A stretch of DNA of 37,404 bases, from the NCBI GenBank assembly GCA_025355505.1, contig JANXZM010000014.1, positions 1 through 37,404 of the forward strand, in the 5' to 3' direction. Both the position numbers and the translations under genes were made by a program. The notes under the pieces were generated by a model. It made no database searches. It was not told where the DNA came from and was given only the letters and a program-made list of their open reading frames with translations. The DNA comes from Acidobacteriaceae bacterium. GTDB taxonomy: Bacteria > Acidobacteriota > Terriglobia > Terriglobales > Acidobacteriaceae. Positions within the stretch are counted from its first letter, which is position 1; every line of letters starts with the position of its first letter. Of this stretch, positions 30,847-37,404 are shown piece after piece.

Positions 30847-32193
30847 ATGAAGCGCTGGATTGTTCTGCCGACTGTTCTGCTGAGTTTACTGGGGCTGATT
30901 TCCGTGAGTTGGGCTCAGAAAAATGCTCCCCAGCTCGCGCCTCTTACGGTGATACGGGCGGGAATGCTGATTGACGGCGTGTCGGGTTCCGTGCGCCGAG
31001 ACCAGGTCATCACCATTCGCGGAAACATGATTACCAACGTCGCCGACGCGGGACCGGCGGGCGTTCCTTCAGACCTCGCCGCGGGGGCCACCTTCATCGA
31101 TCTTTCGCAGGCCACGGTGCTTCCCGGGCTGATTGATGGCCACACTCACATTTTTCTGCAGGGTGAAGATCCGGCCGAGGGCGGATACGACATTCAGTTG
31201 CTCAAGTATCCGCTGGCGTTCCGGGCGGCGCGGGCAACGGTCTCGGTGCGGCGGGCGCTTGAACAGGGCTTCACCACGTTGCGAGACATGGAAACGGAAG
31301 GTGCGGGCTACGGTGACGTGGGCATCAAACAGGCGATCGAAGGCGGTTACATTCCTGGGCCGCGCTTGTTTGTTTCGACGCGCGCAATCTCGACGACCGG
31401 CGGATATCCGCTGGAGGACTACGCGCCGGAGATCGAAGTGCCGAAGGGTGTGCAGATCATCGATGGGCCGGTCGAGGCGCGCAAGGCCGCGCGCGAGCAG
31501 CTCGACCACGGCGCCGACTGGATCAAGGTGTATATGACGCATCGGTCGTGGGTTGGCAAGAACGGCGAGCTGGTATCGCAGCCGACGCTGACGGTGGAGG
31601 AACTGCGCACGATTGTGGACGAAACGCATGGCTGGGGAAAAAAGGTGGCGTGCCACGCCTACAGCGGAGAAGGCCTGCAGCGCGCGCTCGATGGCGGCTG
31701 CGACTCGATCGAGCACGGACTGGCGCTGACCGACGCGCAGATCGCACAGATGATCCGGCAGGGCACGTGGCTGTGCGCGACGCTAAGTGTTTACTACGGT
31801 GACTGGGCGCCGGCCGATACTCCGGATGGCGAGCGCGACCGCAAGCGCGCTTCGGCGCACGAAGAATCGTTTCGCAAGGCGGTGAAGGCGGGAGTGAAGA
31901 TTGCGTTTGGGACGGACATCGGGGGAATTCCGTGGACGCAGCCGATTGCGCAAGAGTTTCCGCGGATGGTCGAATTTGGCATGACGCCGATGCAGGCGAT
32001 ACAGAGTGCGACATCGCGGGCCGCGGAACTGCTGGAGATGAAAGGACGACTGGGCGTGATTGCGCCTGGGGCGTACGCGGATGTGGTCGCGGTTTCTGGC
32101 GATCCTTTGGCGAATATTAAAATCCTTGAGAATGTCGGTTTTGTGATGAAGGATGGCAAGGTGTTCAAGAACGATCTCGGGCCGAAGAAGTGA
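30847..32193 (+). CDS. Exported amidohydrolase (imidazolonepropionase-like)
   Basis: A 448-residue amidohydrolase-superfamily enzyme with a signal peptide (ending SVSWAQ). Metal motif LPGLIDGHTHIF has His99 and His101; other ligands or catalytic residues lie in DWIKVYM (Lys), KVACHAYS (His), DSIEHGLAL (His) and IAFGTDIGGIP (Asp). The C-terminal beta-sandwich strand is APGAYADVVAVSGDPL. The motif set is complete, unlike the altered first motif of the paralogue at 21722. Relatives act on dipeptides, lactams or aryl amides; the substrate here is unknown. The ATG at 30847 has GGAGG 5 nt upstream. Confidence 0.92.
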   Translation: MKRWIVLPTVLLSLLGLISVSWAQKNAPQLAPLTVIRAGMLIDGVSGSVRRDQVITIRGNMITNVADAGPAGVPSDLAAGATFIDLSQATVLPGLIDGHTHIFLQGEDPAEGGYDIQLLKYPLAFRAARATVSVRRALEQGFTTLRDMETEGAGYGDVGIKQAIEGGYIPGPRLFVSTRAISTTGGYPLEDYAPEIEVPKGVQIIDGPVEARKAAREQLDHGADWIKVYMTHRSWVGKNGELVSQPTLTVEELRTIVDETHGWGKKVACHAYSGEGLQRALDGGCDSIEHGLALTDAQIAQMIRQGTWLCATLSVYYGDWAPADTPDGERDRKRASAHEESFRKAVKAGVKIAFGTDIGGIPWTQPIAQEFPRMVEFGMTPMQAIQSATSRAAELLEMKGRLGVIAPGAYADVVAVSGDPLANIKILENVGFVMKDGKVFKNDLGPKK

Positions 32194-32276
32194 AGCTTGC
32201 GCACAAACTGCGGAGCTTGGTTGCGCTGGGCGGGCAAGAGCGTCGGCCCTGCGCGGGGGTAGCCGGTGTCAAAGTT

Positions 32277-32813
32277 TTAGCGGTGCACGTGCGGACTTTG
32301 GGCGGGGTTCCTGATGTGCGCTGGCGGAGCCTTTGCGATCTTCACGTCGAAGCTGATGGGTAGCAGTTTTGGCGGATAGCAGGCAGCGTTGTCGCAGGCC
32401 TGGTATTTCAAAGTTGCACGAACGATATATTTGCCGGCTTGCACGGAGTGCAGAGGACGCACCAGCACCAGCACTTTGAAATCTCCGGTGTAGACATTGA
32501 GCTTTTCGTCGGGAGCGAAGGCGAAGCTCATATCCTGGCCTTCGGGGTAGGTGGTTCTGCCGATGACGATGTCGGTGGTGGCTTCTATCTTGAGCACGGT
32601 CGGGATCAGGAACTCCGACTTCGGCTTGTTGGAATTGATGTGGTACCCGCTGGCGACGCGGAACGAGAGTGGGACGGTGGCCGATTTGCCCTGCACGGCG
32701 GTGACGACCGGAGCGGGTGCCATTTTTACGGCAGGACCTTGCGGGCCGAGGTCGTCCTGCGCTGAAGCCCAGGCGGAGAAGAGGAAGAGCGCGCTCGTCA
32801 GAAGCATTCTCAT
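32277..32813 (-). CDS. nDsbD-like periplasmic thiol protein
   Basis: A 178-residue exported protein (signal peptide MRMLLTSALFLFSAWASA) resembling the N-terminal immunoglobulin-like domain of DsbD. The thiol pair is in KYQACDNAACYPPK (Cys140, Cys145), close to the YQGCADAGFCYPP-type motif of E. coli DsbD; one residue fewer separates the cysteines. nDsbD passes reducing power from the membrane domain to periplasmic partners such as those of cytochrome c assembly. It is last in a minus-strand run ccdA - TlpA-like - this gene, with 48 bp to the TlpA-like gene. Ends in a His/Pro-rich tail. Confidence 0.82.
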   Translation of the reverse strand: MRMLLTSALFLFSAWASAQDDLGPQGPAVKMAPAPVVTAVQGKSATVPLSFRVASGYHINSNKPKSEFLIPTVLKIEATTDIVIGRTTYPEGQDMSFAFAPDEKLNVYTGDFKVLVLVRPLHSVQAGKYIVRATLKYQACDNAACYPPKLLPISFDVKIAKAPPAHIRNPAQSPHVHR

Positions 32814-32861
32814 TGGCTACCCTCAGCTCTAGACTACCTCAGGCGCAAGTGCGGTCCGTAG

Positions 32862-33422
32862 TTACTTCTGAGCCGGTACCGCCTTGCCCTGACTCAATGC
32901 CTTTTTGATGTCGTCCACGAAATTGCTGCGGCTCCGCAACCCGAATTCGCGGGCTATGAGCCTGCCGTCGCGGTCCAGGAAAAAAGTTGTGGGCAGCACA
33001 CTGACGCCGCCGAAGCTCTGGCCGACGGATTCGTTGCCGATCAAAATGGGGTAGTTGACGCCCATTTCCCTGGCGAATTTGGCGATGTCCTCGGTGCTGG
33101 CGTCGTCCATGGCCACGCCCACGATTTGGAAGCCTTGGGGACCGTATTCTTTTTGCAGCTCGACAAACCAGGGCATCTCGATCTTGCAGGGACCGCAATA
33201 CGTCGCCCAGAAATTGAGCAGGACGGCTTTGCCGCGGAGGTCGGAGAGCTTGAGGTTCTTGCCGTCGAGCGCGGGCAGTTCGAAGTCAGGGGCCAAATTT
33301 CCCATGAGTTGTCGCTTGGCGTGGCCGTTGGCGCGGTTGTTGCGGGCTGCGCGAATACCGGCGAATAACATGGCCGCGACGATGGCGGCGATGAAAAACA
33401 GAATCAGAGGATTTCTTTTCAC
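32862..33422 (-). CDS. TlpA/ResA-like membrane-anchored thioredoxin
   Basis: A 186-residue thioredoxin-fold protein held by one N-terminal helix (LILFFIAAIVAAMLFAGI) with its domain in the periplasm. The active site is FWATYCGPCKIEMPW (Cys76, Cys79). The cis-Pro loop SVLPTTFFLDRDG and the AhpC/TSA-like strand LAPDFELPALDG fit TlpA/ResA proteins. The start is GTG at 33422, preceded by GAGG at about 5 nt; the longer frame to 33494 runs through a repeat element. It sits between ccdA and the nDsbD-like gene and can fill the place of the C-terminal thioredoxin domain of DsbD, or of ResA/CcmG in haem ligation. Confidence 0.9.
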   Translation of the reverse strand: MKRNPLILFFIAAIVAAMLFAGIRAARNNRANGHAKRQLMGNLAPDFELPALDGKNLKLSDLRGKAVLLNFWATYCGPCKIEMPWFVELQKEYGPQGFQIVGVAMDDASTEDIAKFAREMGVNYPILIGNESVGQSFGGVSVLPTTFFLDRDGRLIAREFGLRSRSNFVDDIKKALSQGKAVPAQK

Positions 33423-33428
33423 GTGTAC

Positions 33429-33490
33429 CTCGGCGGCTAAAGCCGCATTTAGAACAAGACAGTTACCGCAGTGCTGAAGCGCTGCGCCAC
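33429..33490. repeat. Palindrome-rich repeat upstream of the TlpA-like gene
   Basis: Two palindromes: GCGGCTAAAGCCGC (33433-33446, perfect) and CAGTGCTGAAGCGCTG (33469-33484). The segment 33460-33487 matches 2539-2566 at 22 of 28 positions. It fills the spacer between ccdA and the TlpA-like gene. Confidence 0.65.
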
Positions 33491-33509
33491 CCAAAATTTT
33501 CTATGCAGG

Positions 33510-34232
33510 CTACAGCGCAAAGCGGTTTAAAAACGAGAAATAGCCGGAGATGAGGGTGAAGCGGCCCATCACCAGCAGGATTCCCAATGCGATCAGCAGG
33601 CCTCCGCTCGCTACTTCGAGGGCGTGCATGTGGAATTTAAAGCGGTTGTAGAACTTGAGAAAGCGCTCGATGCCAAGCGATGTCAGCAGGAAGGGCACAG
33701 CCAATCCGGCCGAGTAGATGGCCAGAAGAAAGATGCCTTTCCATACTGTGTCCTGAGCGGCGGCTAAGGTGAGCACGACCCCGAGGATCGGACCTACGCA
33801 GGGCGTCCATCCAAAGGCGAACGCGAAGCCGACGACAAACGCTCCCCAGGGGGAAGAACTGCCTTTGAGGCTATGCAGCCGGGTGTCGGCCAGCAGAGCC
33901 TTGATCTGCAAGATGCCGGTCAGGTGAAGGCCGAAGAGAATGATGACCGCGCCGGCTATTCGAGCGAGCAGCGATTTGTACTGCGCGAGGACCTGGCCGA
34001 CTTCCGTGGAGATTGCCCCGAGTGCGATGAAAACGATGCTAAAGCCGAGGATGAACGCGAGGGAATTGAGCATCACCTTGCGGAAGAGCTCGCCTTCTTT
34101 CAGCTTCAGTTGTTCGACGCCTGCGCCGGAGATCAGGGAAATGTATCCGGGAACGAGCGGAAGCACGCAGGGCGACAGGAACGAGATCAGTCCTGCGGCG
34201 AAGGCGGCAAGCGGTAATGGCAAAGTCGACAT
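33510..34232 (-). CDS. ccdA: CcdA-type cytochrome c biogenesis / thiol-transfer membrane protein
   Basis: A 240-residue integral membrane protein with about six helices, the size of CcdA (the core of DsbD). The two redox cysteines lie in mirror-image motifs: LSPCVLPLVPGY (Cys22) and GWTPCVGPILG (Cys145). It carries electrons from cytoplasmic thioredoxin across the membrane to periplasmic thiol proteins. It leads a minus-strand run with a TlpA-like thioredoxin and an nDsbD-like protein. Together these three have the parts of full DsbD. Confidence 0.95.
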   Translation of the reverse strand: MSTLPLPLAAFAAGLISFLSPCVLPLVPGYISLISGAGVEQLKLKEGELFRKVMLNSLAFILGFSIVFIALGAISTEVGQVLAQYKSLLARIAGAVIILFGLHLTGILQIKALLADTRLHSLKGSSSPWGAFVVGFAFAFGWTPCVGPILGVVLTLAAAQDTVWKGIFLLAIYSAGLAVPFLLTSLGIERFLKFYNRFKFHMHALEVASGGLLIALGILLVMGRFTLISGYFSFLNRFAL

Positions 34233-34350
34233 ATTTTTCTATTGTAGCGGCCGGGGATCGCTTTGGACCCTACTCTACAAGATGCGGCGCAAGGTCAAAT
34301 TGTTACAACAATTCCGCTTTCGTACATTGGACGAGGTCCCGTGATTGTCG

Positions 34351-35403
34351 TTATCGCGGCGCGGGCTTCAGTGGCCGTTTCGTGGGGGATGGTCTCTGGG
34401 GCAGCGGAGTCGGCGCCAAAGTGTCGGGCGGAGCTTCGGTCAAAACCTTTTTCATGAATCCTGGCGGCACGGTGGCGGTGAGAATCGCGCGATCTCCGGA
34501 CTGTTCGACCTTGAGGCTGTCGAAGAAAGTCTTTACATCTGCATCCGTACCCTGTGCGCCGACGCTGCCTTCGGCGGCATGAAAGAGGCTGAGAAAAGCG
34601 GCGGTCTTCTCGGTGATGGCGTGCGCGTCCTCTTCACTGTTTGTGAAGGCTTCGGCCCGCAGGTGGAGAGCTCGGAGATATCGAGCGGAAATCACGGCGA
34701 CCGCGGGCTTTGGAAACAGTAGGCCCCAACTTTCGAAGCCACCGAAGGAGCTCATCTCGGGCTTCACGCGCAGAATCGCAAAAGACAGACTGGCGAGAGG
34801 AACTTTCCGGTAGAACTTACGCAGCAACCATGGTCCGCCAAAGGGCGAGGCCAGTTTGCGGGAGCGGTCGAGCACGCCGCGAATCACGTCGGGGTTCGGA
34901 TGGTTCGAAATTGCAACGCTGTCATAGGAAAGAATGACGACGCGAACGGTGCGGCCTTCGAGGGGGATGTTGTAGATTTCAAAACCGCGGTAGTCGTCAA
35001 TGGAAGATGAGATCTTCTTGAGGTAGGCAGTCAGGCGGGTGGAATCGATCTTGCCGACGAATACTTCCGAGAAGCGCGGCTCCGTGGCCGATCCGGCGGT
35101 CCCGCCTCCCCAACTCTGCGGATAATGGACGGCGAAGGCGGCTTGGTCCAGATCGCGCTCCCACTGGAAGCCCGTCTCCTCGACAAACCTCTGGTATTCA
35201 GGCTCGCGGGAAACCGGCGGCAGTTCACTGGTGGCGTTGAAAGTCCGAATCCACTTGAGATTGATGTAGAGGAACCCGTCGGCGCCGGGGAGCAGGCGGG
35301 CTGCTTCGGGCGGAGCGTGCTTGCGTAGAGTCACAATCAACGCGACAGCGGCCACAATCAGCAAAACGGCCAAGGGGATGGGGAGGCGGCGTCGAATGCG
35401 CAT
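34351..35403 (-). CDS. Membrane-anchored periplasmic protein of unknown function
   Basis: A 350-residue protein with an N-terminal Arg-rich stretch and one membrane helix (IPLAVLLIVAAVALIVTL, about 9-26), the rest predicted periplasmic. It begins its soluble part with LLPGADGFLYINLKWIR, a pattern of exported proteins resembling DUF3352 that are frequent in acidobacteria, but I cannot assign a family with certainty. No catalytic motif is seen. The C-terminus is Pro-rich (PPDTLAPTPLPQRPSPTKRP). It lies 118 bp upstream of ccdA on the same strand and could be co-transcribed, but no link in function is evident. Confidence 0.7.
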   Translation of the reverse strand: MRIRRRLPIPLAVLLIVAAVALIVTLRKHAPPEAARLLPGADGFLYINLKWIRTFNATSELPPVSREPEYQRFVEETGFQWERDLDQAAFAVHYPQSWGGGTAGSATEPRFSEVFVGKIDSTRLTAYLKKISSSIDDYRGFEIYNIPLEGRTVRVVILSYDSVAISNHPNPDVIRGVLDRSRKLASPFGGPWLLRKFYRKVPLASLSFAILRVKPEMSSFGGFESWGLLFPKPAVAVISARYLRALHLRAEAFTNSEEDAHAITEKTAAFLSLFHAAEGSVGAQGTDADVKTFFDSLKVEQSGDRAILTATVPPGFMKKVLTEAPPDTLAPTPLPQRPSPTKRPLKPAPR

Positions 35404-35527
35404 CGAATTCGGGGGATGCTCCGCTCATCTGCCGTGAACAGCTAAGGTGAGCCCGCCCATGATAGCACCCGGCGGCGGTTGGGTACCTTTCACAAGTCCA
35501 GGTGGACGATGTAGTATTGCAGCCGGT

Positions 35528-35553
35528 CGTTGGTTGTAGGCGTTGGTTGTAGA
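35528..35553. repeat. 13-bp tandem repeat
   Basis: CGTTGGTTGTAGG followed at once by CGTTGGTTGTAGA, 12 of 13 identical, directly before the Shine-Dalgarno of the next gene. Confidence 0.75.
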
Positions 35554-35563
35554 AGGTAGAGGC

Positions 35564-35842
35564 ATGACCAGGAACCAGAGCAACATGGCGGCGAGCGCGA
35601 CCGGCATGGCGGTATGTGCCGCGGTGTTTGTGGCTTCGCTGCTGTATCAGTTTGGACTGCTTGAAGGAGTGGCATCTCTGGCCACGTTTGTTCAGTTGTT
35701 TATCCTGTCGGCGACGGTGGTCGATTCGATGGAGGACAAGCAGGCTTCGTCTGGAATCCGCAGTCTGGCGGCGGGGCTGACCGCGGCACTGATGGTGGTT
35801 TGGTTTGGAGCGACCTACTGGCGGCACAGCGGAGCTTCGTGA
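35564..35842 (+). CDS. Small membrane protein of unknown function
   Basis: A 92-residue protein with three hydrophobic stretches: GMAVCAAVFVASLLYQFGLL, SLATFVQLFILSATVV and AAGLTAALMVVWFGATYW. No family recognised. The ATG at 35564 has AGAAGG and AGAGG directly upstream, better than the frame start at 35543. It is divergent from the gene at 34351 and lies just before the tRNA-tuf operon. Confidence 0.65.
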   Translation: MTRNQSNMAASATGMAVCAAVFVASLLYQFGLLEGVASLATFVQLFILSATVVDSMEDKQASSGIRSLAAGLTAALMVVWFGATYWRHSGAS

Positions 35843-35864
35843 GGATTCTGAGTGGGGGTTGCGG

Positions 35865-35893
35865 TTGCACGTGAAATGTCCTTGTGATAACTT
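35865..35893 (+). promoter_or_regulatory. Candidate promoter of the tRNA-tuf operon
   Basis: TTGCAC (35865-35870), a 17-bp spacer, then TAACTT (35888-35893) preceded by TG one base upstream (extended -10). Transcription would start about 60 bp before tRNA-Thr. Spacing is ideal but each hexamer matches the consensus only partly. Confidence 0.35.
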
Positions 35894-35961
35894 AAATAAT
35901 TGTCCCGGCCTTAAGGAAGGGATCAGGGAAGTATTGTGCTTGATTGGACTTGCTTCCACCT

Positions 35962-36037
35962 GCTGGCGTAGCTCAGTCGGTAGAGCATCTGATTTGTAAT
36001 CAGAGGGTCGGGGGTTCGATTCCCTTCGCCAGCTCCA
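35962..36037 (+). tRNA. tRNA-Thr (anticodon UGU)
   Basis: 76 nt with encoded CCA. Acceptor GCTGGCG pairs fully with CGCCAGC; anticodon stem TCTGA/TCAGA with TGT at 35995-35997; T-loop GGTTCGATT. First tRNA of the cluster; it reads ACA and possibly other ACN codons. Confidence 0.97.
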
Positions 36038-36235
36038 GAAAAACAAGATTCCGGAAACGGAAGAGGTTTGCGCGGCGAAGCGCGCCGGCGGCAACGGATG
36101 TAAAGCGCTCCTTGCAGGGTATTTTCCGGCGAGTGTAGTTGTCAGGCGGGGGTTCTCGCAATTCGTTTCCCGATCTGAGAAGTGCTGAGCAGTGGCGGTG
36201 TGGTTTTCGCGCGGCCGGGCGGTGCTTTCGGATTT

Positions 36236-36323
36236 GCACAGGTGGGTGAGTGGTTAAAGCCAACAGACTGTAAATCTGTCCCTCTCAGGAGGTACGGAGG
36301 TTCGAATCCTCCCCTGTGCACCA
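36236..36323 (+). tRNA. tRNA-Tyr (anticodon GUA)
   Basis: 88 nt with encoded CCA and the long variable arm typical of bacterial tRNA-Tyr (CCCTCTCAGGAGGTAC). Acceptor GCACAGG/CCTGTGC; anticodon GTA at 36270-36272. Confidence 0.97.
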
Positions 36324-36374
36324 GAGTGGCAATGCTTCAGCGGCTGACGAGCCCTGAGGCGGTAACCAGAAGTT

Positions 36375-36416
36375 GACGATCGAGTAGTGATGTTCAAGAA
36401 GTGACGATCAAGAAGA
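36375..36416. repeat. 14-bp (2 x 7) tandem repeat between tRNA-Tyr and a small ORF
   Basis: Units GACGATCGAGTAGT, GATGTTCAAGAAGT and GACGATCAAGAAGA, in three exact 14-bp steps. Each can be read as two heptamers. The GTG start of the following ORF (36401) lies in the second unit. Confidence 0.75.
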
Positions 36417-36625
36417 AGTTCGTGCTGTCTCTGATCGCGTACGCGATGTTGGGCGTTTTAGCCTGGACCACGCTGTCGGACGAACCGATTCGAGTCTTCA
36501 GCGGGAATGTGAGACTACGAACGGGGACGTTGGTGATCCTGGGGCTGTTCGCGTTTCGAGCGGCGCTGTATTTTTGGCGAACCCGGATCGAGGAAGAGCG
36601 GGCGGGCGCGAAGCCGGCGGATTGA
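36401..36625 (+). CDS. Small membrane protein within the tRNA-tuf operon
   Basis: A 74-residue protein with two hydrophobic segments (about 7-23 FVLSLIAYAMLGVLAWT and 43-59 TLVILGLFAFRAALYFW) and a charged C-terminus (RTRIEEERAGAKPAD). No family recognised. The GTG start is weak: it lies in a tandem repeat with only AAGAA upstream. The ORF fills the gap between tRNA-Tyr and tRNA-Thr(GGU) on the same strand, so it would be made from the tRNA-tuf transcript or from its own promoter. Confidence 0.6.
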   Translation: MTIKKKFVLSLIAYAMLGVLAWTTLSDEPIRVFSGNVRLRTGTLVILGLFAFRAALYFWRTRIEEERAGAKPAD

Positions 36626-36672
36626 TTCGGTGGATTTGATTTTGAGCGGCAACGTTTTGAGCAGTGCAGTGA

Positions 36673-36748
<76 letters not shown>

Positions 36749-36775
36749 TAAGATTTGCTGACGGCGAGTTTTCGG

Positions 36776-36850
36776 GCGGGAGTAACTCAGTGGTAGAGTC
36801 ACAGCCTTCCAAGCTGTTGGTCGCGGGTTCGATCCCCGTCTCCCGCTCCA
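36776..36850 (+). tRNA. tRNA-Gly (anticodon UCC)
   Basis: 75 nt with encoded CCA. Acceptor GCGGGAG/CTCCCGC; anticodon stem ACAGC/GCTGT with TCC at 36808-36810; T-loop GGTTCGATC. 27 bp after tRNA-Thr(GGU). Confidence 0.97.
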
Positions 36851-36886
36851 GGGTTTGAGCGTTGCGTTTCGAATTCGGTACTTTGG

Positions 36887-37228
36887 GTGAGAACAGTGAT
36901 TTTCGAGCCGGGTATCATCAAGGTCGAGAAAGAGCGCGAGTTTGGCGATCTCAAGGCTGCGATGGAAAAAGCGTTCGCGGCGGACCGGGTCACGAAGTAT
37001 TTGAAGGAACTCAGCAGCCACAAGATTCGAGTTCGCGACATGGATGCGGTTTTTGCGGCGGATGCAATAGACCGGGCGACGGGCGACAAGGCTGGGACGG
37101 CGCGATCTCTGTATAGTTCGCTGCCGGTTTCGGATCAGGCCCAAATTCGAGAGTTTTATCTCTCGAAGATAGAAGAGGTTGATCCGGGGTTGCGGGCGAA
37201 GTTTCACAAGCTGTATCAGTATTACTGA
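36887..37228 (+). CDS. Hypothetical protein between tRNA-Gly and tuf
   Basis: A 113-residue, charged, mostly helical soluble protein (KVEKEREFGDLKAAMEKAFAAD; LPVSDQAQIREFYLSKIEEVDPGLRAKFHKLYQYY). No signal peptide, no membrane helix, no family recognised. Start: GTG at 36887, or the second GTG at 36896 (IFEPGIIKVEKE), which has GGGTGAG at a better distance. It lies 36 bp after tRNA-Gly and 35 bp before the tuf ATG, inside the tRNA-tuf unit, so it is expected to be expressed with the translation machinery. Confidence 0.72.
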   Translation: MRTVIFEPGIIKVEKEREFGDLKAAMEKAFAADRVTKYLKELSSHKIRVRDMDAVFAADAIDRATGDKAGTARSLYSSLPVSDQAQIREFYLSKIEEVDPGLRAKFHKLYQYY

Positions 37229-37263
37229 ATCATTACCGACTCGATTAGCGAGGCAAGGCATTT

Positions 37264-37404
37264 ATGGCGAAAGAAAAATTTGAGCGAAATAAGCCGCACT
37301 GCAACGTAGGGACGATCGGTCACATTGACCATGGGAAGACGACGTTGACGGCGGCGATCACGAAGGTATTGCAGAAGCACAACCCGAAGATCGTGTTCCG
37401 GTCG
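37264..37404 (+). CDS. tuf: Elongation factor Tu, 3'-truncated by window edge
   Basis: The first 47 codons of EF-Tu, the GTPase that brings aminoacyl-tRNA to the ribosome. It begins [20 protein letters not shown], and the P-loop GHIDHGKTT (about 19-27) is intact. The ATG has AAGG about 6 nt upstream. Placed after a Thr-Tyr-Thr-Gly tRNA cluster, as for tufB in E. coli and relatives. The rest lies beyond the window. Confidence 0.97.
   Translation, partial: MAKEKFERNKPHCNVGTIGHIDHGKTTLTAAITKVLQKHNPKIVFRS

Overview
The window is a chromosomal segment of a GC-rich bacterium, most likely an acidobacterium (Acidobacteriota, class Terriglobia; Koribacter-like). The basis is the style of the proteins: exported amidohydrolases, an S41 and an M13 peptidase, an exported DinB-like protein, a WxPGYW-repeat protein, an acidobacterial type of RHS protein, and the N-terminus of EF-Tu. 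I ran no database search, so this is recognition and not proof. Most of the window is ordinary housekeeping sequence.

Layout. 1-951: 3' part of an S41 peptidase, closed by a two-way terminator shared with a convergent cold-shock gene. 1620-5591: ylxP-rbfA-nrnA (ribosome maturation and nanoRNA turnover), a small membrane protein and a GT-C glycosyltransferase. 5699-10062: a double-GNAT protein, proline dehydrogenase (minus), a VapC toxin remnant, a DinB-like protein and an HNH protein with four helical repeats. 10070-15497: ligA, a YeaO-like DUF488 gene, a lipoprotein cytochrome c, selA, a second DUF488 gene and acpS. 15736-20366: a WxPGYW protein, an MCE/MlaD protein with five exact 34-residue repeats, and an M13 metallopeptidase. 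20448-23203 (minus): lipA and an amidohydrolase. 23328-26664 is the accessory island. 26839-29110 (minus): lipB then pdhA, which with lipA serve lipoylated 2-oxoacid dehydrogenases. 29328-32193: a response regulator, a kinase-like partner lacking ATP-binding motifs, and an amidohydrolase. 32277-34232 (minus): ccdA, a TlpA-like thioredoxin and an nDsbD-like protein, together the three parts of DsbD as separate genes. 34351-37404: two membrane proteins of unknown role, then tRNA-Thr(UGU), tRNA-Tyr(GUA), a small ORF, tRNA-Thr(GGU), tRNA-Gly(UCC), a 113-aa ORF and the start of tuf. This tail resembles the E. coli thrU-tyrU-glyT-thrT-tufB operon.

Most unusual points. (1) In the island, a PIN-domain toxin whose expected ATG reads ATA runs in frame, without a stop, into an N-terminally truncated RHS protein. 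Two small membrane proteins follow, and then an 89-bp displaced copy of the RHS core (about 90% identical). (2) Short tandem repeats with a 7- or 14-bp period, of unrelated sequence, sit at seven places, mostly gene junctions. (3) A dispersed 27-bp palindromic element has three copies; one lies inside lipB and is translated. A second, unrelated palindrome lies inside the catalytic motif of the HNH gene. No CRISPR array, insertion-sequence transposase, rRNA gene or integrase was seen.
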